A stretch of 64,000 nucleotides of DNA from Ktedonobacteria bacterium brp13. GTDB lineage: Bacteria > Chloroflexota > Ktedonobacteria > Ktedonobacterales > Ktedonobacteraceae. The stretch spans positions 2,480,001 to 2,544,000 of the forward strand of contig AP024096.1 of assembly GCA_015099395.1 (NCBI GenBank), read 5' to 3'. The translations under genes and the position numbers were made by a program. The notes below the pieces were generated by a model. It worked only from the letters and a program-made list of their open reading frames with translations. It searched no databases and was not told the origin of the DNA. Below, one piece after another: positions 50,706-59,719 of the stretch. Positions within the stretch are counted from its first letter, which is position 1, and each line of letters starts with the position of its first letter.

Positions 50706-52049
50706 CTACGAGCTGAAAGTTGCGCTCAAATGCTTGGAAACCTGCCATGCTGGATGAAGCACATAGTGTTGAATAGCACGGCTATCCCGGTACGCAACCA
50801 CGAATCCTCGCTTTTGCAAGACGCCCAGCAATCGATACACCGATCCAGAGGGCAGGCCTGTCACGCGGTGGAGCGTCGAAACATCCACCCCTTCCGACAT
50901 CGACCAGAGCAATTCAAGAAGCTGGCGTGTACACCTTCCCTGTGGGATAGACGACCTGCACAGATGTTTTCTGGCATCCTGTCCGTGAAACGGCACGGTG
51001 TCGCGGAAGAAAGGTAACGGTCTCCATGTGCCCTGCTTCGTCGGAGCATCCGTCCTACTCGCAAGCACTTGCAACACAAGGCTACCCAGGATCAACACGC
51101 CAGCAAGATAGACCAGGGATACAAAGCGCTCATGTGCAAAGAAAAACGCGAACACCGCGCTAGCGACTGGCTCTAAGAGGCCAAGAAAGGTTACGAGTAT
51201 TCCACTCACATAGCGTCTCATCACCATCATCGTCGCCATAGGCAGTAGCGTTGTTGCTACGCCAACGTAGGCAAAGGTGAACATATCCTGTGGGAAAGTG
51301 AAGTGGACAGTACGCCAATGGCCACAGAGGAAGGCATACACGAGCATTTCGAGCGTCATCGTAAGCAACTCTCCCCCGAAAACGGCACGGAGCGACAAGC
51401 TCTCGTGCTGTGTCGACTGACACCAGAGCTTCTCAGTGAGAAACGAATAACCCGTTAGCAGCAATCCTCCAGAAAAAGCAAGAAGGTCAGCCTCCCAATG
51501 CATCTGCGAGACGGAAAGCAACACGACGATCCCGGCTGCAGAGCACAGGCACGCACACCAGGTCCACAAGGAGATGCGATGCCGAAGCCAGAGCCATGAG
51601 ATCAACACGACAAGAATGCCATTGACGCACGAAAACATGGCCGTTTCCGTAATGCTTGTGTCTGCCATGGCACGTGTGAGGCACAACAGTGCGACACTCA
51701 TGCAACTGCCAAGTCCTGCTCCCCAGAGGACGGCTCTCCAACTGAACATCCGTGACCAGAACAGCAGGAGCAGAGCAGGTGGCAGGAACCAGAGCATTTG
51801 TGCGGCCAGAAAAAGAGGCGGATCGATGCGAGCAAGTACTGGCTTAGCCACCGGATAAAATGAGGCCGACAGCACACTCATCAGGATGAAGCCTCCGTAG
51901 CTCCACACGCGCAGATTGCGCTTTTCACGGTGAACACGCCTATGCCCGGTTCCTGGGATAGCGTTCCTCTTCTGTTGACGTACAACGTTCGTGCTTTGCC
52001 TGTACGAAAAATCAGCGGTTCTCATCATCATCTGCTTCTCTTCTTTCAT
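50706..52049 (-). CDS. EamA-family transporter fused to a C-terminal winged-helix domain
   Basis: The protein has 447 residues from the ATG at 52049, which overlaps the upstream stop as ATGA. Residues 50-330 make ten membrane helices in the EamA (DMT) pattern, for example GGFILMSVLSASFYPVAKPV at the first helix and GLLEPVASAVFAFFFAHE near the end. The last 80 residues are soluble with a wHTH motif (TLHRVTGLPSGSVYRLLGVL, then KRGFVVAYRD). Such a fusion is unusual and suggests a carrier that also binds DNA or a protein. The exporter's substrate is unknown. Confidence 0.8.
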   Translation of the reverse strand: MKEEKQMMMRTADFSYRQSTNVVRQQKRNAIPGTGHRRVHREKRNLRVWSYGGFILMSVLSASFYPVAKPVLARIDPPLFLAAQMLWFLPPALLLLFWSRMFSWRAVLWGAGLGSCMSVALLCLTRAMADTSITETAMFSCVNGILVVLISWLWLRHRISLWTWCACLCSAAGIVVLLSVSQMHWEADLLAFSGGLLLTGYSFLTEKLWCQSTQHESLSLRAVFGGELLTMTLEMLVYAFLCGHWRTVHFTFPQDMFTFAYVGVATTLLPMATMMVMRRYVSGILVTFLGLLEPVASAVFAFFFAHERFVSLVYLAGVLILGSLVLQVLASRTDAPTKQGTWRPLPFFRDTVPFHGQDARKHLCRSSIPQGRCTRQLLELLWSMSEGVDVSTLHRVTGLPSGSVYRLLGVLQKRGFVVAYRDSRAIQHYVLHPAWQVSKHLSATFSS

Positions 52050-52747
52050 GCCCTTTGCCGGTCTTGCGAGAGCAAGGCGTCTGTTTTCCTTTGCAGACAC
52101 ATGCGTCCGTTGACATCTTTGATCGGGTAGCGCGGGTTCTCATCGTCATCGTCCCAGGGGAACTCGTCCGCACCGTACAATCGCAGTGTTCGCAATCGTT
52201 GTCGCAGGTGCACGGTTTCTCGCTTCTCAGCCCGCCACTGAGCCAGAGGTTTCACCTTCCACGCAGAGGAACTGAGTGCGTCTGTGTGTCGCTCTACAGG
52301 CTCAGATGGGAGGACGATACTGCGATCTGTCGCAAAGCGGCTCATACGCGGAAGAGGCAAAGACTGCTGAGCAGATCGTCCCTTTACCTGGTGCTTGAAC
52401 AGAGATGTCAGCGCCACCCAGAGCAGGATACCGACGCCCCCTCCCGCCGCAGTCAGACCAATGAGAGACCAGGAAGGGAAAGGCAGGACAGGAACAAGCA
52501 GACGAACAGGTGCTCCTGAAAACAAGAAAACAAAGCTCGCCAGCATGCTCAGCGTGACTCCGAGAAACACACCACTCAGTGCCACCATGCGAACTCCAGA
52601 CAGGTGAAACGATGACTGTGCAGGAAAATCGTCATCGCTCACGCGGTTTGGTTGTGGCACACGAACATGGTAAGCGTGGTAAGCGTGGTGAGGCATCTGA
52701 AGTTCTTGAAATGGCAGTGCCTTCTGATTGTTCACTTTGTGAACCAT
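52046..52747 (-). CDS. Membrane protein of unknown function
   Basis: The protein has 233 residues. Two membrane helices (MVALSGVFLGVTLSMLASFV and LIGLTAAGGGVGILLWVALT) lie between residues 54 and 118; the C-terminal 110 residues are soluble and charged, ending near YGADEFPWDDDDENPR. The gene starts 12 bases after the AEC carrier and overlaps the EamA carrier start by 4 bases, so the three form an operon. Confidence 0.65.
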   Translation of the reverse strand: MVHKVNNQKALPFQELQMPHHAYHAYHVRVPQPNRVSDDDFPAQSSFHLSGVRMVALSGVFLGVTLSMLASFVFLFSGAPVRLLVPVLPFPSWSLIGLTAAGGGVGILLWVALTSLFKHQVKGRSAQQSLPLPRMSRFATDRSIVLPSEPVERHTDALSSSAWKVKPLAQWRAEKRETVHLRQRLRTLRLYGADEFPWDDDDENPRYPIKDVNGRMCLQRKTDALLSQDRQRA

Positions 52748-52759
52748 ATGTCCCTCCTT

Positions 52760-53659
52760 CTATGATGGAATGAGCGTAAAGATCAGGCAGACAGCGATAG
52801 AAACAGGCAGGGCAAGGGACAGCATGGATGCGACAAAGCGTCCATCAAGCTTGCTTTCCTTGGCCACAATCACCGTGAGCAGGGAGGCAGGAAGAGAGGC
52901 AGCCAGGACAACGGCAATTCGTTCAATTCCCGTCAATCCAAATAGCACTGCAATCATCAACCCAACACTGATCCCAATGGCCATTTTCAGATACATGGCC
53001 AGACTAGGCAGCAGAAGCGATGGAAAGGAGCATTCAAATTCCAGCCCGATGAAGAACATGATCAAGAAAAGCAGGCTAGAAGCAATCATCGAAAGCAGAT
53101 TTGACACCACCGCAATGTGGATATGGGACACATTGAGCAGCACGCCAATCACAAATGCCCACAGGAGCGGCGTGCGTGCAATCTGCTTGAGCACGCTTGC
53201 CACATGAAACTGTTCTGTCCGTTGACCAAAAAGCGAGGCGATAATGGGGATGATCAGGAAAAAACAGCAGGCATTCCCCAGATCGAATAATGCAATACTC
53301 GTCAGCCCTACAGGTCCAAAGGCCGCTGACATCACGGCGTAGCCAATCGATCCGCACTCAAGCGTCGGAAACGAAACCAGGAACGCGCCCTTCGTTCCTC
53401 CACGAAGTCCGAGGAGCCCAACGAGCAGGAAGCTGATAGCAAGCAGTATCAGCACAACAGTGACCCCTGCAATGGGTAAGAGCAAAAGCCGGGGTTCGAT
53501 CACAGCCATGGAGATCGAGTTCATGATCGTTGCAGGCACAATAAGATTCATGAGTAAGAGACTGATCACCTGTCCATCTTCCTTCTGAACCCAATGGAAC
53601 TTTTTCACCATCAATCCAAGGAGAAAGATTCCAAGCAGCGGCAGTGTATGATCAAGCAT
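52760..53659 (-). CDS. AEC-family (auxin efflux carrier type) transporter
   Basis: The protein has 299 residues from the ATG at 53659, with a strong ACAGGAGGTC site; an upstream in-frame start at 53680 is less likely. Ten hydrophobic segments with the AEC features: LGIFLLGLMVKK at the first helix, NLIVPATIMNSIS with the broken helix after N-x-x-x-P, and symmetric ASLPASLLTVIVAKE in the second half. Members export organic acids or small anions. It is the first gene of the three-gene operon. Confidence 0.85.
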   Translation of the reverse strand: MLDHTLPLLGIFLLGLMVKKFHWVQKEDGQVISLLLMNLIVPATIMNSISMAVIEPRLLLLPIAGVTVVLILLAISFLLVGLLGLRGGTKGAFLVSFPTLECGSIGYAVMSAAFGPVGLTSIALFDLGNACCFFLIIPIIASLFGQRTEQFHVASVLKQIARTPLLWAFVIGVLLNVSHIHIAVVSNLLSMIASSLLFLIMFFIGLEFECSFPSLLLPSLAMYLKMAIGISVGLMIAVLFGLTGIERIAVVLAASLPASLLTVIVAKESKLDGRFVASMLSLALPVSIAVCLIFTLIPS

Positions 53660-53794
53660 GAAAGACCTCCTGTGTATCACTCTATGGTATGATATGTAAA
53701 AAGTATGAGGAGCGTTCCGCGCTCATATTCACGACAAGTGCCGGTGATCTTCCCAGCACGACACGACGAGCAACGAAAAAAGGAACGATGCTTT

Positions 53795-54307
53795 TCACGT
53801 GCCCCATGAAAGAGGAAGCATTTCGTGAACAAGCAGAACAGGCATAGGAACGAAGGATAGGATCGTCCGAGCCAGGCACGGAGCCTGGAGAGGAAGAGCA
53901 AAGGACGCTGCCTCCTGTTGCCCGGCAGGTTGGCATTCACATCCCAGCACTGTTTGCCGAATGACTACCTCATGCAAGAGCGTGCCCAATGGCTGCGTCG
54001 GTTGCCTGTGAGGGCAAACCTCTGGTGGGAGGGGATCAAGCAAGAGCAGTGATGCTGCAGAGAGCAGATTCTCCCCAGTTCCCCCATGTTGGAGCAGCAG
54101 GCGCTGATCCGACACCCGATCGCCTTGCTGAAAGCAGGTGTCAGCGAGCGCAAAATCGAGTCGTGTCACCTCCTCCGAGAGCAGTTTGATCCTGATCGAG
54201 GTGTGCAAACAATGCTCCAGCATGCACACGGCATCACACTGATGGACGAAGGCTTCTTCCAACTCCTTGCCTTTGGGGTGTTTCTTTGGTTGGAGGTACC
54301 AATTCAT
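53795..54307 (-). CDS. Possible protein of unknown function
   Basis: The ORF encodes 170 residues from the ATG at 54307, preceded by GGAAAGGA. The first 90 residues look natural (helical, with HQCDAVCMLEHCLH and ALADTCFQQGDRVSDQRLLL); the last part is Pro-rich and less so. It lies 78 bases after the amidotransferase-like gene in the same direction. Overlapping plus-strand ORFs make the call uncertain. Confidence 0.4.
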   Translation of the reverse strand: MNWYLQPKKHPKGKELEEAFVHQCDAVCMLEHCLHTSIRIKLLSEEVTRLDFALADTCFQQGDRVSDQRLLLQHGGTGENLLSAASLLLLDPLPPEVCPHRQPTQPLGTLLHEVVIRQTVLGCECQPAGQQEAASFALPLQAPCLARTILSFVPMPVLLVHEMLPLSWGT

Positions 54308-54385
54308 GGAGTAATCCTTTCCTCTCATGTGAAGAGAACCACACGCGGCGAGCGTCCGCGCTGTCGCACGAAGGAAGCCACGCAG

Positions 54386-55513
54386 TTATCGCGTAGCGGC
54401 CTTCAATCGCTGTCGCCTGATCTTGTTCAATTCCTCCTTCGTCGGTTGCTGTGACCGTTGTCGAATGCGTTCCCGCCCACCTGACCCATGTACAGCTAGC
54501 AGAGACGTTGAAAGGGGGCGCACGCGCGAGTATTTCTCGCCCTGCGTCGTCTGCTGCGGCACGGATATCAGGGACTGATCATGAGCCACGAGGTCCGACA
54601 CAGTGGCACAGATCGTCTCGCGAGCAGATTCCCAGCCGTTCTGTTGCTGCCGCGTCCGATCAAAGGATGTACAGGCCTGCAGAAAAGCATCAAAGAGCAC
54701 GGTCCCGTAGAGCTGATCGAGCCCCCAGTCCAGTCGCCCGATGATTCCCAGACCAAAGGCTCCATCTCGTCGCTCAAAAGCGGCAACCGTCCCGTCTTCG
54801 GACTGCGCACAGGACCGTAGTCCTGGTGCCAAATGCTCCACACTCTGGTGGGGCATCGGCAGAAAGGGCAGTGCCCAGGGCTTCTGCTCACCGCTCTGCT
54901 GAACCAGTGCCGGTTGGAGCACGGTGGCAAGCATACTCGGTGCTCGAACGCGGATCGTATGGCGATCCCAGGTCTCAGGCGACGTGAAAGGAGCTGTCTG
55001 CTCCAGATCTCGCGGGACTTCACCTCGTTTGCCTCCGAGGGCACTATTCCATTTTTCCGCACCATCGGCGATCGCCAGGATAGGCATGCCAATATAGCTG
55101 GCCAATTGAGCGAGCGCGATCTCCCACAAGATCGGCCAACTCTCAGGTCCTGGCTCACCTGCTTTCCACAAGGGGTACCAGTCCGTCCCGATGCCTGCTG
55201 GCAGAAACAATCCATCCATTGACTGTAAAAGCTGCCAGAGAGACTGGTAGCGATGGGGGTGCGTTGGAAATGGCCACAGTGGGATCAGAAAGACGCGTGC
55301 GTGCATGCGTTCAATAGCCCACGCTCCGACAGCATCCGCCACCAACAATGGCCCTTGATTGCCTTGCTGAACTGGGATGGGAAGACCGATAATGGGTTGA
55401 TGTTCTTGATGTTCGTGCAGAGATGGCTCCTGCCATTCATCTTGTGACTTCTCATGCGGGACTTCACGAGATTCCACCCGTTCTGACGCAAACAGTATGT
55501 CTGTATCAATCAT
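54386..55513 (-). CDS. Glutamine-amidotransferase-like protein (peptidase C26 / PuuD fold) lacking catalytic residues
   Basis: The protein has 375 residues from the ATG at 55513. The C26 pattern is visible: PIIGLPIP strand, GLFLPAGIGTDWYPL where PuuD has the GG-D loop, WEIALAQLASYIGMPILAIA, then GTVAAFERRDGAFGLGI. The nucleophile turn GICRG is replaced by AIADG (no Cys) and the QWHPE catalytic His by a GRLDW segment. It is therefore probably inactive and used for binding. The C-terminal 100 residues are basic and unrelated. Confidence 0.65.
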   Translation of the reverse strand: MIDTDILFASERVESREVPHEKSQDEWQEPSLHEHQEHQPIIGLPIPVQQGNQGPLLVADAVGAWAIERMHARVFLIPLWPFPTHPHRYQSLWQLLQSMDGLFLPAGIGTDWYPLWKAGEPGPESWPILWEIALAQLASYIGMPILAIADGAEKWNSALGGKRGEVPRDLEQTAPFTSPETWDRHTIRVRAPSMLATVLQPALVQQSGEQKPWALPFLPMPHQSVEHLAPGLRSCAQSEDGTVAAFERRDGAFGLGIIGRLDWGLDQLYGTVLFDAFLQACTSFDRTRQQQNGWESARETICATVSDLVAHDQSLISVPQQTTQGEKYSRVRPLSTSLLAVHGSGGRERIRQRSQQPTKEELNKIRRQRLKAATR

Positions 55514-55659
55514 CACACTCGTTCCTTTTCTGTTACGCAGAGAGCAAGGCACACATTCCTTTGCTCATCAATACGTGTTCTTGTGCACGACACCGCGTCG
55601 TGAGGGAGCTTGACAAAGGTACCAAGGGTCATAACGCAACAACGAGAGAGCGTTCCCAC

Positions 55660-57030
55660 TTAGAGATGCAGACGCCACAGGGCCACGCCTGCTCCAAGCG
55701 CACCGACCAGCAACGAACCCGTCGATGACCATGAAAGCGCACCGATGGCATCCTGTTGCCCCTGGAGAAGCAGAGGCTTCATGGTCCGCAGAGACCAAAT
55801 GATAAGTTTGTGATCATCTCCCCCACTCGCAAGCTGTGTCCCATCGGGCGACCAGGCAAGAGCACGCACCGGTTGGGTATGTTCCTGCAGACGGATCGCC
55901 TCATCCAGACAATGCACGCCGAAGACATCTGGAACCTGACGCTGACAGGTTCGTGCATCACTCCACAGATAAATCACCCCCTCATCGCCCCCGATGGCCA
56001 GACTGCCACGTGAGGAAAAAGCGACCGTACGCAATGGGCGCTGGCTTTGAGCATAATAGCCATGAATTTCCTGTCCACTCAGTGCGCTCCACGTACGGGC
56101 AAGCCCACCTTCCGAGGCGGTCACCACCGTCGTTTCACAGGTCGCTAGTGCCTCAATTGCCGAGGTATGTCCACGAAAGATCACCAGTGGTTGGTGTGAT
56201 TGCGCACTCCACACCACGGCAGTGGTATCCGCACTCGCCGAGAGGGCTTCCATTGACGATCCTTGCGTCCATCCCAGTGCGGTAATCGCCGCTGTATGCT
56301 GTTTCGCATTTTCAGCGAGCAAGGCACCTGTCTGCATATTGAGAAAGGAAACCGTATGGGCCGTCCCTGCCAGCAATTGCATTCCATCGGGCGACCAGGC
56401 AAGAGCACTCACAGGGGCCGGAAACTGCTGTCTGAAAAGCACACGTCCCTCTTCGTTCCACACCAACGCCATTCCGTCGTTGCCTCCCGATGCTATCCGA
56501 AGCCCATCAGGAGACCAGGTCAGTGTTCGCACCGTTTGCTGATGATCGCGAAACAGCGTACGCAGGGAGATGGGTGGGATTGCCTCTCTTGCATGCATGA
56601 GGAGGTGTTGGGCGAAAGCCGTTGTCACGCCAGAACCAAACCCCAGAACACTGCAGGCAGAGAGAACACCGAGCAGCGAGCGGCGGGACACCCACAGAGC
56701 GGCAAGCGATGTCTGGTCTTGCTCTCCTTGCTCCCCTTGCTCCCTCCTCGGCAGCAGCGTCTGTCGCTCTCGCTCAAGAATAAAATGACTTCCAGAAGGA
56801 AAACGAGCATCCGCAAATTGCCCCGTTGTCAGCAGGAATGCTCCAGACACTGAGCGCAAGCGATAGATGAGAGGAGCGCCAAAGGCATCGACCAACGGGT
56901 ACCCAACACGTGCCGCCAGAGTCGCGACCCATGGCCCAATGGCAGCACGGTCGTCGACAGTGACCTGAAGACAGGCCTTCCTCTGCAAAGAGGGATGCGT
57001 GTACTCTATCATGAGTTGACGAAATGCCAT
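55660..57030 (-). CDS. WD40-repeat protein with N-terminal ubiquitin-like domain and one membrane helix
   Basis: The protein has 456 residues from the ATG at 57030; the frame is open to 57246 but that part is low-complexity. Residues 1-85 resemble an EsaB/YukD-type ubiquitin-like domain (RKACLQVTVDDRAAIGPWVA). One hydrophobic helix follows (LLGVLSACSVLGFGSGV). Residues 165-456 are about six WD40 repeats (LTWSPDGLRIASGGNDGMAL, LAWSPDGTQLASGGDDHKL), i.e. one beta-propeller outside the membrane. Function is a scaffold; the partner is unknown. Confidence 0.8.
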   Translation of the reverse strand: MAFRQLMIEYTHPSLQRKACLQVTVDDRAAIGPWVATLAARVGYPLVDAFGAPLIYRLRSVSGAFLLTTGQFADARFPSGSHFILERERQTLLPRREQGEQGEQDQTSLAALWVSRRSLLGVLSACSVLGFGSGVTTAFAQHLLMHAREAIPPISLRTLFRDHQQTVRTLTWSPDGLRIASGGNDGMALVWNEEGRVLFRQQFPAPVSALAWSPDGMQLLAGTAHTVSFLNMQTGALLAENAKQHTAAITALGWTQGSSMEALSASADTTAVVWSAQSHQPLVIFRGHTSAIEALATCETTVVTASEGGLARTWSALSGQEIHGYYAQSQRPLRTVAFSSRGSLAIGGDEGVIYLWSDARTCQRQVPDVFGVHCLDEAIRLQEHTQPVRALAWSPDGTQLASGGDDHKLIIWSLRTMKPLLLQGQQDAIGALSWSSTGSLLVGALGAGVALWRLHL

Positions 57031-57420
57031 CTGCTGCTGTTCCTCCACTTCCTGCCAATACGTTCCGTACGGATACGGGTATGGATACGGGATAGTCAAC
57101 ACCAGTGAGTATAGCGGCACGAGAGGGGGAGCACCGAGGGAGGGCAGGGAGAGGCAGGGAGAGGGCAGGGAGAGGCAGTGGAAGGAATGAGGCAAATCGT
57201 CCTCACCTGCAGGCGTGAAGAGAGGAGAGAAGAAGAGAATGAGCATGTATTTGCGACCTCCCCCGACCTCCCTCTCCGCTCTCCCAGTGCTCCCTGCTCA
57301 CACATTGTAGACTTCTGGGAGAACGATGACGCTCATCTGAGATACCTGAAGAACAGCGATGCGTGAAGCACCTCCCCATCGCAACAGCCACCGTGAACAG
57401 CCGCGAAAGGAAGCACATCG
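57031..57420. other. Divergent intergenic region with a purine-rich tandem repeat
   Basis: Between 57117 and 57180 units of GGGAGAGGCA or GGGAGAGGGCA repeat about four times on the plus strand. The rest carries the promoters of the divergent WD40 and membrane-protein genes, not resolved. AAAGGAAG lies before the ATG at 57421. Confidence 0.55.
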
Positions 57421-58200
57421 ATGTCTTTACACGTAGCATTGAAAAATCATCTTGTTTCAGTCCTTCTCCTGACCGGTTCGGGAATCATTGGGAGTTGGAT
57501 CGTCTGGAGACGCGTTTCGAAAAAGCAGGAAAACGCTTCTCACGAAGAAATTGACTTTCCCGAATGGATGGAGGAAGACGACCAAAATATGCAGGAAATG
57601 ACACCTCTCGACGAGAACAATCAGGATATGCAAGTGACGACACCTCTCTCAGAACCTCCACACATCGACACTTCACGCGGGTGCGTTCTCTTTCATTCCT
57701 ATGTCTTTGGAGAAGCGAGGGAAAGTTGTACACCTCACCATTGGCACCAAACCTATTGGCTCCGCTCTGTCGCTATCCTTGACCAAGAGCCGCGACGTGC
57801 TATCGTTCAGCATACTGACACCCAACGCTATCATTTGATGGTAGAGATTCCGGTCGAAAAGACCCTTCCCTGCGGCGACTGCCTGGCTCCCCACGAAGTG
57901 TTTCGTCTTCCTGTCCAGGATCACTTCGCCTACTTTGTGTTTGCCCCACAACAAGATCTCGATGGATTTATACACGCTGCACACGCATATGAGGCGGCAC
58001 AATCCCTTTCCATGCTTCATGATCTCCACCGCCTGCTTCCTGGCGCTCAGAGGGAAGAGGTGGAAAACAATGGGGAAAATGTGGAAAACAGTTTCGTAAG
58101 AGAAAAGGCAAGCAGCATGTATGCAGAGAGAGCAGGCAACACAGATGGCAACGACATCGGAAACGAAACTCACACCAGGAAAACGAAACCGGCTTCTTAA
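57421..58200 (+). CDS. Membrane-anchored protein of unknown function
   Basis: The protein has 259 residues. One N-terminal membrane helix (HLVSVLLLTGSGIIGSWIVW) is followed by an acidic linker and a soluble domain with YWLRSVAILDQEPRRAIVQH and a C-G-D-C pair in LPCGDCLAPHEVF. The tail is Asn/Glu-rich. It is divergent from the WD40 gene and overlaps a small gene at its end. No family is recognised. Confidence 0.6.
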   Translation: MSLHVALKNHLVSVLLLTGSGIIGSWIVWRRVSKKQENASHEEIDFPEWMEEDDQNMQEMTPLDENNQDMQVTTPLSEPPHIDTSRGCVLFHSYVFGEARESCTPHHWHQTYWLRSVAILDQEPRRAIVQHTDTQRYHLMVEIPVEKTLPCGDCLAPHEVFRLPVQDHFAYFVFAPQQDLDGFIHAAHAYEAAQSLSMLHDLHRLLPGAQREEVENNGENVENSFVREKASSMYAERAGNTDGNDIGNETHTRKTKPAS

Positions 58201-58402
58201 GACGTTTGGTAAGTGTCCAGCAGGCTACACAACCAAAGAACTCGAACAATTCCTCGATCTTTTGTACGGAATGTATAGTCATGTTTACACGTCACTCCAA
58301 CTCCGCGAGATCATCATCAGTGATCCCTTTGATCAGTCTGAGACACCTCGGCAGATCAAGCTCACTGATTTCACGGACTGGCTTGAAGCGGTAGTGTCAT
58401 AA
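58145..58402 (+). CDS. Small protein of unknown function
   Basis: The ORF encodes 85 residues from the ATG at 58145 (an ATG at 58121 is also in frame) and overlaps the preceding gene by 56 bases in another frame. TPGKRNRLLKTFGKCPAG and ELEQFLDLLYGMYSHVYTSL look like real helices. The ribosome site is weak. A perfect 15-bp hairpin follows. Confidence 0.45.
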   Translation: MATTSETKLTPGKRNRLLKTFGKCPAGYTTKELEQFLDLLYGMYSHVYTSLQLREIIISDPFDQSETPRQIKLTDFTDWLEAVVS

Positions 58403-58440
58403 CGCGAAGCCTCGGAAGGAAGGTATGAAACGAAGTTCAC

Positions 58441-58475
58441 GCATGATCTCCCAGGATATGCCTGGGAGATCATGC
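58441..58475. terminator. Perfect 15-bp hairpin
   Basis: GCATGATCTCCCAGG (58441-58455) and CCTGGGAGATCATGC (58461-58475) are exact inverted repeats with a 5-nt loop. No T tract follows on the plus strand. It may end the preceding operon or be an insertion-sequence end next to the IS6 fragment. Confidence 0.5.
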
Positions 58476-58527
58476 ATATCCTGCCGTTGTCAAGTGACCC
58501 CACGGATATTTCTTTTAGACTGCTTTC

Positions 58528-58839
58528 ATGCGTCGTCGGTCGCCCCTCGTTTGTCATTCCAAAGTCATTGCGGACCTCCAAGCTGCTGGCACTCTCCCCG
58601 AATCAGTCAAACTCAGACAGGTCAAATACTTGCATAATCTGGTGGAGCAAGATCATCGCTTCATGAAACGGCTGACGAAACCTGGGATGGGCTTCTTCTC
58701 CTTTGAGACAGCGTGGCGAACCCTCCAAGGATTTGAGACCATGAACATAATCAGGAAAGGACAACTACAAGGCGTGGACAATGGAGAGGTGAGAAGCCAG
58801 GTTGCATTGGTTGCCCAACTGTTTGGAGCGATTGCTTAA
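58528..58839 (+). pseudogene. IS6-family transposase, C-terminal fragment
   Basis: The frame encodes LPESVKLRQVKYLHNLVEQD, HRFMKRLTKPGMGFFSFETA and WRTLQGFETMNIIRKGQ, the well-conserved end of IS6/IS26-type DDE transposases including the catalytic Glu (NLVEQDHR). The HTH and the first two Asp are missing, so it is a dead fragment. Confidence 0.85.
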
Positions 58840-58921
58840 ACTGAACAAGCGGGGCTCTTTGCTCATCTTGTTTTCTTTCTATTTCTTGCAACACAACCCT
58901 TTTCACTACGCATCACCAAGC

Positions 58922-58945
58922 GCATTCCCCTTGCAAGGGGAATGC
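58922..58945. repeat. Perfect 24-bp palindrome with CCCTTGCAAGGG core
   Basis: GCATTCCCCTTGCAAGGGGAATGC is its own reverse complement. It sits 6 bases beyond the stop of the minus-strand gene at 58952. The 12-bp core CCCTTGCAAGGG recurs at 61097-61108 and, with one change, at 62565-62576. Confidence 0.6.
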
Positions 58946-58951
58946 ATAAAA

Positions 58952-59668
58952 CTAGTTTTGTTGCTCATCTATTTCTGTTTTCAGCTGGGGGCGAATATGC
59001 TCAAAGGGAATAGGAACGCCTATCTTAGAAAAGAAGTCTTCTGCCAATTGCACGCTACTGTTTATTGCCCATTTTGCACATCCATGACTGAGACACTTAT
59101 CAGGGTAAAAAGGATTTAACGTTGCAGTTATAAGAGGATTGAAAGCGAACTTCTTTTGCTGCTGTAAATTTAATATGCTATTTTTGCGCTTTTTTTCTAA
59201 CTCTATACTTGTCCATTCTGGTTCATAATGCACAAAGTCATTGCGTATAGCTCTTAGTATTTGAACATCTTGCCAGGGAGAGCTATGTGAATCAAGCAGT
59301 GGCTTCCTTGCTAATGTAAGAGCCACTTGAAATTTCTCCAGTGAATTGGTGGTTCTAAAGGTGCCCCGGACCCATAAATCAGTCATTAATTGTTTTGTAT
59401 CAGCATCTAAATGTTTCGCCACATCGCCATAAGGATGATCGACAGTATCAGCAAAAAACTCATTGATGGTTGCTTCAAGAAACGAAAAGGCAGCAAACAG
59501 AGACCCTATGACATAGGATCGATGTTCTGTAATTAAATCAATGGAGAAGATTCCATCATAATTTTTCTCAATTTGATAGCATTGACGCGCAAATAGAGCT
59601 GCCGACTGAATATGTTGCAAAGAAAAATAATATCGAGATTTGATCGTAATTGCATCGGTAATTTCCAT
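58952..59668 (-). CDS. Protein of unknown function, HEPN/RiboL-PSP-like helical
   Basis: The protein has 238 residues from the ATG at 59668, with AGAGGAAAG before it; the frame continues upstream but that part is antisense to a transposase. Residues 50-190 are helical with SYVIGSLFAAFSFLEATINE and ILRAIRNDFVHYEPEW. The R-N-D-F-V-H motif resembles the R-x4-6-H of HEPN-type domains, often RNases in toxin or defence systems. The assignment is tentative. It is a single gene between transposase remnants. Confidence 0.65.
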   Translation of the reverse strand: MEITDAITIKSRYYFSLQHIQSAALFARQCYQIEKNYDGIFSIDLITEHRSYVIGSLFAAFSFLEATINEFFADTVDHPYGDVAKHLDADTKQLMTDLWVRGTFRTTNSLEKFQVALTLARKPLLDSHSSPWQDVQILRAIRNDFVHYEPEWTSIELEKKRKNSILNLQQQKKFAFNPLITATLNPFYPDKCLSHGCAKWAINSSVQLAEDFFSKIGVPIPFEHIRPQLKTEIDEQQN

Positions 59669-59719
59669 TGTTTCTACTTTCCTCTTTTTATTCTCAACTT
59701 GCCTTCTGGGTGATGGTAC

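Noticed and set aside
53989-54454. Plus-strand ORFs over 54 kb
   Set aside because: They overlap the better minus-strand frames and show no family signature or ribosome site.
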